Positions 57,740 to 64,000 of a DNA stretch of 64,000 bases are shown in pieces; position 1 is the first letter of the stretch, and each line of letters begins with the position of its first letter. The DNA comes from an uncultured Magnetospirillum sp. (GTDB taxonomy: Bacteria; Pseudomonadota; Alphaproteobacteria; Rhodospirillales; Magnetospirillaceae). A model generated the notes under the pieces. That model did no database searches. It was given only the letters and a program-made list of their open reading frames with translations, and was not told the origin of the DNA. The position numbers were made by a program, and so were the translations under genes. The stretch lies in contig NZ_CAINTR010000057.1 of assembly GCF_903853455.1 (NCBI RefSeq), forward strand, positions 1-64,000, given 5' to 3'.

Positions 57740-58677
57740 TGACCCCGCGTCGCCTCGACGGACTGCGCGGCTCCATGGTCGCGCTGGTCACCCCCTTCGC
57801 CGACGGCCACATCGACGAGGACGCCTTCGTCCAGCTCTGCGAGCGCCAGATCCGCGCCGGCAGCAGCGCCCTGGTGCCCTGCGGCACCACCGGCGAGGCG
57901 CCGACCCTGTCCCACGCCGAGCAAACCCACCTCATCGGCCTGACGGTGCGAGTCGCCAAGGGCCGGGTTCCGGTCATCGCCGGGGCCGGGTCCAACTGCA
58001 CCGCCACCACCATCGAGATGGTCCGCCACGCCACGGCGGTGGGAGCGGATGCGGCGCTGTGCATCACGCCCTACTACAACCGCCCGTCCCAGGAGGGGCT
58101 GTACCGCCATTTCGAGGCGGTCCAGGCCAGCACCCACCTGCCGATCCTGCTTTACGACGTGCCCAAGCGCACCGGCACCACCCTCGACCTCGACACCATC
58201 GTCCGGCTGTCGCACCTGCCCAATATCGTCGGCCTCAAGGACGCCTCCGGCGACATGGCGCGGGCCAGCCGGTTGCGCTATTCCGTCGCCCCGGACTTCC
58301 TGCGGCTGTGCGGCGACGACAGCCTGCTGGCCGACCATCTGGCCCTGGGCAGCCACGGCTGCATCTCGGTCGCCGCCAATGTCGCCCCCGCCCTGTGCGC
58401 CGCCATGCACGAATCCTGGGCAACCCACGACTACCACCGCTTCGCCCAGCTCAACGAACACCTCGCCGAGCTGAACACCGCGTTGTCCCTGGAGAGCAAT
58501 CCCATTCCGGTCAAATGGGCGCTGGCCCGTCTCGGCCTGATGGGCGGAGAGCTGCGGCTGCCGCTGTCGCCCTTGCAGGAGCGCCACGAGCGCCAGCTAC
58601 AGCAAGCGCTTCAGGACATCCTTCCGGCGGAGGCGCAAGCCTCGCGCCAGCAGCGCCGCCTCGCCGCCGTGGCGTAG
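57739..58677 (+). CDS. dapA: 4-hydroxy-tetrahydrodipicolinate synthase
   Basis: The 312-residue aldolase condenses pyruvate and aspartate semialdehyde in lysine/diaminopimelate synthesis. The pyruvate loop is VPCGTTGEAPTLS (about 43-55), the tyrosine ITPYYNRPSQEG (about 108-119), the catalytic arginine follows LYDVPKRTG, and the Schiff-base lysine is in VGLKDASGDM (about K166). It is a little longer than the usual 292 residues because of a charged Gln/Ala tail. N-acetylneuraminate-lyase relatives cannot be excluded, but DapA fits best. Confidence 0.88.
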   Translation: MTPRRLDGLRGSMVALVTPFADGHIDEDAFVQLCERQIRAGSSALVPCGTTGEAPTLSHAEQTHLIGLTVRVAKGRVPVIAGAGSNCTATTIEMVRHATAVGADAALCITPYYNRPSQEGLYRHFEAVQASTHLPILLYDVPKRTGTTLDLDTIVRLSHLPNIVGLKDASGDMARASRLRYSVAPDFLRLCGDDSLLADHLALGSHGCISVAANVAPALCAAMHESWATHDYHRFAQLNEHLAELNTALSLESNPIPVKWALARLGLMGGELRLPLSPLQERHERQLQQALQDILPAEAQASRQQRRLAAVA

Positions 58678-58678
58678 G

Positions 58679-59350
58679 TCACCGCGACAGGATGCCGCGC
58701 AGGCGGTCGGCCTGAGGGGTGTCGTTGAGGCGCTTGAACAAGATGTCCTCGGGGGTGGGATTGCCGCCGTAGAAGGCGGCGTTCCAGGAGTGGCGGGGCA
58801 GAATGGCGGCCCCGTCCAGCGCCGCGCCGCCATACAGCCCCGCCGCCTTGGAGAAGGCGTAGATGTCGCCCCCCATGTTGGTGGTGGTGTTGGCCTCGGC
58901 ACCGGCGCCCAGGGTGGCCACCGCGATGCCGGCCTCGGCGCCGCCCTTGAACTTGTTGTCCACCACCGCGCTCAGGCCGCCGTCGCTCATGATGACATAG
59001 ACCGTCTCGGCATCCTGGAGCCCGATCTGAAGCCCGAAGCTGCCTGCCGCTACCGAATAGAAGGCGGGGCCGCTCCAGCGGCCGTCCTTGTCCTTGGCCA
59101 GCAGCACGCCGGTGCCGTACTGGGCCCCAAAGAAAAAGCCGGCCTTGACCAGATCGGGAACGATCAGCACCGCGCGGGCGCGTCCCAGCAGATCGGTCAT
59201 GGTCTGGCTGAAATTGGGGTCGGATCTCAGCCGCTCCACCGTGGTCACCGCCCGCCCGATCATCATGGTCTGGTCGGTCACCTGCTGGGCACGGACAGGG
59301 CCGCCCCAGACCGCCAGAACCATCAGCACCGCCGCCATCAGTCTTTGCAT
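58679..59350 (-). CDS. SYLF-domain (YSC84-type) lipid-binding protein
   Basis: The 223-residue protein has a signal peptide (1-22, ending PVRAQ) and a SYLF domain: RARAVLIVPDLVKAGFFFGA, GVLLAKDKDGRWSGPAFYSV, GSFGLQIGLQDAETVYVIMS. The family binds phosphoinositides in eukaryotes; bacterial members are exported and of unknown role. GGAGG precedes the ATG. It is convergent with dapA, one base apart. Confidence 0.9.
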   Translation of the reverse strand: MQRLMAAVLMVLAVWGGPVRAQQVTDQTMMIGRAVTTVERLRSDPNFSQTMTDLLGRARAVLIVPDLVKAGFFFGAQYGTGVLLAKDKDGRWSGPAFYSVAAGSFGLQIGLQDAETVYVIMSDGGLSAVVDNKFKGGAEAGIAVATLGAGAEANTTTNMGGDIYAFSKAAGLYGGAALDGAAILPRHSWNAAFYGGNPTPEDILFKRLNDTPQADRLRGILSR

Positions 59351-59528
59351 GGTTGGACCTCCTGTTCCCCCCAACAGCAAGCACGAGCCTGGTTAGCAAT
59401 GGGTTAAGCCGGGGTTTGTGACAGCGCGGTGAATTTCCCCACCCCATCCCCCTGGCGCGTTGACTCATGCCCGGCCTCCGACGCTCAATCCGGGTCGCGG
59501 GATGGATCTTCGGAGCGGAGTGAGCGGG

Positions 59529-61454
59529 ATGGTTCCCACGGCCAATGCGACCTCGGACAAGGTCTCGGCGCCGCAGTCCCAGCACCGGGGCGAGCGGACG
59601 ACCTTACGCGACCACCGCCGGCCGTTTTCGCCGCCGGGCCAGCCGGAACCGTCGGACGATCACTGGAACCAGATCGTCGCCACCCTCGACATCGCCTTCC
59701 AGCCCATCGTCAACATCCATTCCGGCGCCTGCTATGGCTACGAGGCGCTGCTGCGCAACACCGCCGAGGCGGGTTTCGCCTCCATCGCCGACGTCTTCGA
59801 CAGCTGCCACGCGCTGGGTCTCCTGCCCCAGATCGAGATGGAGCTGCGCGAGAAGGCGGTGGCCAAGTTCGTCACCCTGCCCCATCACCGCACCGCCAAG
59901 CTGTTCATCAACCTGGACAACCGCGCCCTGGACTCCGAGGGCGAGCTTGCCCGGCGCACGCGGATCCTGCTGGACCGCTACGGCGTGGCGGCCTCGGCGG
60001 TGGCCTTCGAAATCTCCGAACGCCACTCCCTGGGCCAGCCCGACGACGCCGTCGCTTCCATCCTGCACTACAAGCGCCAGGGCTTTCGTCTCGCCATCGA
60101 CGATTTCGGCACCGGCTTTTCCGGGCTGCAACTGCTGTACTTCTCCGAGCCCGACGTCCTCAAGATCGACCGCTTCTTCGTGTCCGACATCGCCGAGGAC
60201 GCCAAGAAGAAGGTCTTCCTGGCCCATATCGTCAACATCGCCCATCTGCTGGGCGTGGTGGTGGTGGCCGAAGGGATCGAGAACGAGCGCGAGTTCTTCG
60301 CCTGCAAGGAGATCGGCTGCGACCTGATCCAGGGCGGATTGGCGCAGCGCCCCACCCTGGACACCGCCCAGTTGCGGCCCCAATACGACGCCATCGCCGG
60401 ACTGGCCCGCCGCGAACGCCGCAGCGCCGTCACCGACCAGCGCATCATCGCCGACCAGGTGGCGCGGCTGCAGCCGATCCCCCTCAGCTCGCCCATGGAG
60501 CAGGTGTTCGAGCGCTTCCGCTCCAACAAGTCCGCCACCTTCTTCCCGGTGGTGGACGATTCCGGCCAGCCGGTCGGCCTCGTGCGCGAGAAAGAGTTGA
60601 AGGACTACACCTACTCGCCCTTCGGCAAGGAACTGATCGCCAATAAGAGCTTTGGCCGCACGCTGAAGGATTTCGTCATCCGCTGCCCCATGGCCGACCT
60701 CAACAGCAAGGCCGAGCACATCCTGGAGGCCTATGCCACCGTCGAGGGCTCGGACGGCATCATGATCGTCGACGGCACCACCTATGTGGGCTTCCTGTCG
60801 GCCCATTCCCTGCTGCGGGTGATCAACGAGAAGAACCTGGCGGCGGCCCGCGACCAGAACCCGCTCAGCCGGCTGCCCGGCAACACCGTCATCGCCGAAT
60901 GGGTGTCGGCGGCGCTGGAGCGGCTGGATCAGGGCTACGCGCTGGTCTATTTCGACTTCGACAACTTCAAGCCGTTCAACGACAAATACGGCTTCCGCCT
61001 GGGCGACCGCGCCATCTTGCTGTTCACCGACCTGCTGTCGCGGACCATGAACCGCGAGGGCGGCTTCGCCGGCCATATCGGCGGCGACGACTTCTTCGCC
61101 GGTTTCGCCGCAATCGACGCCGCCGAGGTCATGACCGCCTGCCGCGACCTGGTCGAAGCCTTCCGCCATGACGTGGAAAGCTTCTACGACGACGAGACCC
61201 GCCGGCTCGGCCACATCGCCGGCCGCGACCGCCTGGGCAACCTCGCCGAGTTCCCGCTGATGACGGTCAGCGCCGTGGTGGTGCATCTGCCGTGCTGCCG
61301 CGACCTCCATTCCATCGACGAGGTCAGCGGCTTGATCGCTTCGCTGAAAAAAAGCGCCAAGCACTCCCCCGACCATATCTGCGCCGCCACCATGATCAAG
61401 GCCGGACCGGAGCGTCAACCCAAGCGGGACTGCGCCGGGGATTTGCCCGGCTGA
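59529..61454 (+). CDS. EAL-CBS-GGDEF cyclic-di-GMP protein
   Basis: The 641-residue cytoplasmic protein has an EAL domain (about 45-290) with all key residues: GYEALLRNT, KLFINLDN, VAFEISERHS, LAIDDFGTGFSG, LKIDRFFV and VVAEGIENE. A CBS pair (about 320-440) and a GGDEF domain (about 460-620) with loop IGGDDFFAG follow. The GGDDF change (Glu to Asp) and the complete EAL suggest phosphodiesterase activity, with a regulatory or altered cyclase. Starts at 59460 and 59502 are possible; 59529 has a GGAG upstream. Confidence 0.9.
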   Translation: MVPTANATSDKVSAPQSQHRGERTTLRDHRRPFSPPGQPEPSDDHWNQIVATLDIAFQPIVNIHSGACYGYEALLRNTAEAGFASIADVFDSCHALGLLPQIEMELREKAVAKFVTLPHHRTAKLFINLDNRALDSEGELARRTRILLDRYGVAASAVAFEISERHSLGQPDDAVASILHYKRQGFRLAIDDFGTGFSGLQLLYFSEPDVLKIDRFFVSDIAEDAKKKVFLAHIVNIAHLLGVVVVAEGIENEREFFACKEIGCDLIQGGLAQRPTLDTAQLRPQYDAIAGLARRERRSAVTDQRIIADQVARLQPIPLSSPMEQVFERFRSNKSATFFPVVDDSGQPVGLVREKELKDYTYSPFGKELIANKSFGRTLKDFVIRCPMADLNSKAEHILEAYATVEGSDGIMIVDGTTYVGFLSAHSLLRVINEKNLAAARDQNPLSRLPGNTVIAEWVSAALERLDQGYALVYFDFDNFKPFNDKYGFRLGDRAILLFTDLLSRTMNREGGFAGHIGGDDFFAGFAAIDAAEVMTACRDLVEAFRHDVESFYDDETRRLGHIAGRDRLGNLAEFPLMTVSAVVVHLPCCRDLHSIDEVSGLIASLKKSAKHSPDHICAATMIKAGPERQPKRDCAGDLPG

Positions 61455-61516
61455 CAACCGGCTGGAGACGGCATACCATGGTCGAATGACCTATGGCGAG
61501 GTAGGGAGCCTTGACC

Positions 61517-61942
61517 GTGCCGCGACTTCGGAACCTGATGGCGTTCAAGACCGGGCATCCCGAGATCGACGACGACCATGCCAAGCTGGCGGCGATCATC
61601 GACGCCATCGCCGATTCCATTGGCAGCGACGACGACACCGACATCTGCCGGCGGTTGCTGGGCTCGTTCATCGAGGCGGCACGGCAGCATTTCGTCCGCG
61701 AGGAGCAGATCCTGCTGGACATCAGCTTTCCCGGCCTCAAACGGCACTGCATCTATCATGACGAGCTGCTGAAGCAGGCGGTCCAGGTCAAGCGGAACTG
61801 CGAGGACATGCTGGAGCGGCACCAGTTGCAGGCCTGCTTCGAGGACATGGCGCGCTTCTTCGTCGACGACGTCATTCGCGGCGACATGGAATTCGTGTCG
61901 TTCCTGCAAGAGCGGGGAGCCGTTCCGGCGCCCCGCTCTTGA
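61517..61942 (+). CDS. Hemerythrin-family protein with an altered ligand
   Basis: The 141-residue protein keeps most diiron ligands: H21 (DDDHAKL), H58 and E62 (HFVREEQ), H77 and H81 (KRHCIYHDE) and D123. The last histidine of the H-x4-D pair is Asp118 (VDDVIRGDME). Oxygen binding may be changed. GTG 61517 lies eight bases after GGGAG; TTG 61511 is closer to the site than usual. It lies 62 bp after the EAL-GGDEF gene. Confidence 0.85.
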   Translation: MPRLRNLMAFKTGHPEIDDDHAKLAAIIDAIADSIGSDDDTDICRRLLGSFIEAARQHFVREEQILLDISFPGLKRHCIYHDELLKQAVQVKRNCEDMLERHQLQACFEDMARFFVDDVIRGDMEFVSFLQERGAVPAPRS

Positions 61943-61948
61943 TGGTGC

Positions 61949-64000
61949 CTACCGCTTCATCTGGGCTTCCACCGCCGCCAGGGCGGAGATGTTGACGATG
62001 TTGCGCACCGTCGCCGAGGGGGTGAGGATGTGGGCCGGTTGGGCCACCCCCATCAGGATCGGCCCCACCGACAGGGCGTCGCCCGCCACCTTCAGCAGGT
62101 TGAACGAGATGTTGGCGGCGTCGAGGCTGGGCATGATCAGCAGATTGGCGGCGCCCTTCAGCTTGGAGTGGGGGAAGATGCGCTCGCGGATGGTCTGGTC
62201 CAGGGCGGCGTCGCCGTGCATCTCGCCCTCGGCCTCCAGATAGGGGGCCTTCTCCCGCAGCAGGGCCAGGGCTTCGCGCTGGCGCGCCGCCGAAACCGAA
62301 GTCCGGTTGCCGAAATTGGCGTGCGACAGGAAGGCCACCTTGGGCTCGATGCCGAAGCGCCGCACCTCCTCCGACGCCAGCAGCGCCATGTCGCAGACCT
62401 GCTCCGGGGTCGGCTCCGGGGTGACATAGGTGTCGCAGATGAAGAAGGTGCCGGCCGGCATGATCAACAGGTTCATCGCCGCCGGCACCTTGACCCCGTC
62501 ACGGGTGCCGATGACGTTGAGGATGTGGCTGAGATGCTTGTCGTAGCGGCCGATGGTGCCGCAGATCAGGGCGTCGGCCTCCTTGCGCTTCACCATCAGG
62601 GTGGCGATCACGGTGTTGCGGGTGCGCACCACGGTGCGGGCGTATTCCGGGCTGACGCCGTTGCGCTCCATCAGCGAGTGGTAAAGCCGCCAATATTCGT
62701 TGAAGCGAGGATCGTCTTCCGGGTCGCACAGGTCGAAGTGCTCGCCGATCTTGATGCGCAGGTCCAGGTCTTTGATGCGCTTGGCCACCACGTCCCGCCG
62801 GCCGATCAGGATGGGGCGCGCCAGCCCCTCGTCCACCACGGTCTGCACCGCGTGCAGCACCCGGCGGCCCTCGCCCTCGCTGTAGACGATGCGGCGCATG
62901 TCCTGGCGGGCGCGGTCGAACACCGGCTTCATCACCAGGCCGGAGCGGAAGACGAACTGAGTCAACTGGTCGAGATAGGCGTCGAAATCGATGATCGGGC
63001 GGCGCGCCACCCCCGATTCCATGGCGGCCTTGGCCACCGCCGGCGCGATTTTCAGGATCAGGCGCGAATCGAACGGCTTGGGAATCAGGTATTCCGGGCC
63101 GAAGGTCAGCGGCGCGGTGCCGTAGGCGGCCCGCACCCGCTCGTCGGATTCGGCCATGGCCAGACCGGCCAGGGCGTAAACGCAGGCCAGCTTCATCTCG
63201 TCGTTGATCTGGGTGGCGCGCACGTCCAGCGCGCCGCGGAAGATATAGGGGAACACCAGGACGTTGTTGACCTGATTGGGATAGTCCGAGCGGCCGGTGG
63301 CGATGATGGCGTCGGGACGCACCGCCTTGACCTCGTCGGGCAGGATCTCGGGGGTGGGATTGGCCAGGGCGAAGACGATGGGCTTTTTCGCCATCTTGTC
63401 CACCATCTCGCCGGTCAGCACCCGGGGCGCCGACAGGCCGAGGAAGATGTCGGCCCCGTCCATGACCTCGGCCAGGACGCGCTTGTCGGTGTCCTGGGCG
63501 TAGATCTCCTTGTAGGGGTCCATCAGCTCGTTGCGGCCCTTGTAGACCACGCCCTTGATGTCGGTGACCCAGACGTTCTCGCGCTTGATCCCCAGCTTGA
63601 CCAGCAGGCCGATACAGGCCAGGGCGGCGGCACCGGCACCGGACGCCACCAGCTTGACCTGTCCGATCTCCTTGCCGGCCACCCGCAGCGCGTTGACCAT
63701 GGCGGCGCCCACCACGATGGCGGTGCCGTGCTGGTCGTCGTGCATGACCGGGATCTTGACCCGCTCCTGCAGCTTGCGCTCGACCTCGAAACACTCGGGG
63801 GCCTTGATGTCTTCCAGGTTGATGGCGCCGAAGGTCGGCTCCATGGCGGCGATGATGTCCACCAGCTTGTCGGGGTCCAGCTCGGCCAGTTCCATGTCGA
63901 ACACGTCGATGCCGGCGAACTTCTTGAACAGGACGCCCTTGCCCTCCATCACCGGCTTGGCCGCCAGCGGCCCGATGGCGCCGAGGCCCAGCACGGCGGT
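61949..64000 (-). CDS. maeB: Malic enzyme with phosphotransacetylase-like domain, 5' end missing
   Basis: About 683 C-terminal residues are present; the start lies beyond the window. The malic enzyme domain shows [60 protein letters not shown] and [22 protein letters not shown]-terminal phosphotransacetylase-like domain of about 330 residues follows ([60 protein letters not shown]). This fused MaeB type decarboxylates malate to pyruvate, usually with NADP, and is regulated by acetyl-CoA through the PTA part. Confidence 0.95.
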   Translation of the reverse strand, partial: TAVLGLGAIGPLAAKPVMEGKGVLFKKFAGIDVFDMELAELDPDKLVDIIAAMEPTFGAINLEDIKAPECFEVERKLQERVKIPVMHDDQHGTAIVVGAAMVNALRVAGKEIGQVKLVASGAGAAALACIGLLVKLGIKRENVWVTDIKGVVYKGRNELMDPYKEIYAQDTDKRVLAEVMDGADIFLGLSAPRVLTGEMVDKMAKKPIVFALANPTPEILPDEVKAVRPDAIIATGRSDYPNQVNNVLVFPYIFRGALDVRATQINDEMKLACVYALAGLAMAESDERVRAAYGTAPLTFGPEYLIPKPFDSRLILKIAPAVAKAAMESGVARRPIIDFDAYLDQLTQFVFRSGLVMKPVFDRARQDMRRIVYSEGEGRRVLHAVQTVVDEGLARPILIGRRDVVAKRIKDLDLRIKIGEHFDLCDPEDDPRFNEYWRLYHSLMERNGVSPEYARTVVRTRNTVIATLMVKRKEADALICGTIGRYDKHLSHILNVIGTRDGVKVPAAMNLLIMPAGTFFICDTYVTPEPTPEQVCDMALLASEEVRRFGIEPKVAFLSHANFGNRTSVSAARQREALALLREKAPYLEAEGEMHGDAALDQTIRERIFPHSKLKGAANLLIMPSLDAANISFNLLKVAGDALSVGPILMGVAQPAHILTPSATVRNIVNISALAAVEAQMKR

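Overview
The window is a GC-rich chromosomal segment. Its gene content points to a denitrifying alphaproteobacterium of the Rhodospirillales, most like Magnetospirillum/Paramagnetospirillum: a cytochrome cd1 nitrite reductase, a tungsten-type aldehyde oxidoreductase operon, many PAS/GGDEF/chemotaxis proteins, bacteriohemerythrins, a phasin and a complete kdp operon. This assignment rests on recognising protein families, not on a database search. No rRNA, tRNA, CRISPR array, insertion sequence, prophage or magnetosome gene was seen.

Layout. 0-7 kb: partial etfB, a cobalamin adenosyltransferase, an LptF/LptG-type permease with a PAP2 lipid phosphatase, a double cold-shock protein with a strong terminator, a possible small RNA, a ParE/RHH toxin-antitoxin pair and a two-domain polyphosphate:AMP phosphotransferase. 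7-14 kb: a cytidylate-kinase-like protein, a soluble chemoreceptor, and a five-gene aldehyde oxidoreductase operon (Fe-S subunit, tungstopterin subunit, FAD subunit, MoaD-like protein, conserved unknown). 14-22.4 kb: nirS-nirE-nirN with an FNR/NnrR-type box and an internal terminator, then clpB and a Crp/Fnr regulator. 22.5-29.5 kb: a sensor kinase, argG, a J-domain-like coiled-coil protein, rlmN and a six-EF-hand protein. 29.8-31.2 kb: an ECF sigma/membrane protein/periplasmic metal-sensor triad resembling CnrH-Y-X. 31-40.8 kb: a MoxR/VWA pair interrupted by a GNAT and a bacteriohemerythrin, a phasin, a CBS protein, phosphomannomutase, a diguanylate cyclase, a fluoride channel with a DUF190 protein, and an OmpA lipoprotein.

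40.8-57 kb is the most distinctive part. Two close KdpD paralogues lie in the same orientation about 5 kb apart. Between them sit a divergent ECF-sigma/anti-sigma and Tat-phosphoesterase/CuA-protein locus with two matched candidate ECF promoters, a flagellin-like protein, and a PtsN-like EIIA protein that meets kdpE tail to tail. The second kdpD belongs to a full kdpFABC-X-DE operon, where X is a small membrane protein whose tail resembles KdpC and a 27-residue membrane peptide precedes kdpF. 56.5-64 kb: an RlpA-like protein, dapA with a small upstream partner, a SYLF protein, an EAL-CBS-GGDEF protein, a second hemerythrin with an altered iron ligand, and a partial malic enzyme of the malic-PTA type.

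Throughout the window, gene ends carry a family of modular, hairpin-rich intergenic repeats. The stems covary between copies while the linkers stay nearly constant. This is the strongest candidate here for an under-described element. The divergent ECF/CuA locus and the doubled Kdp sensory locus come next.
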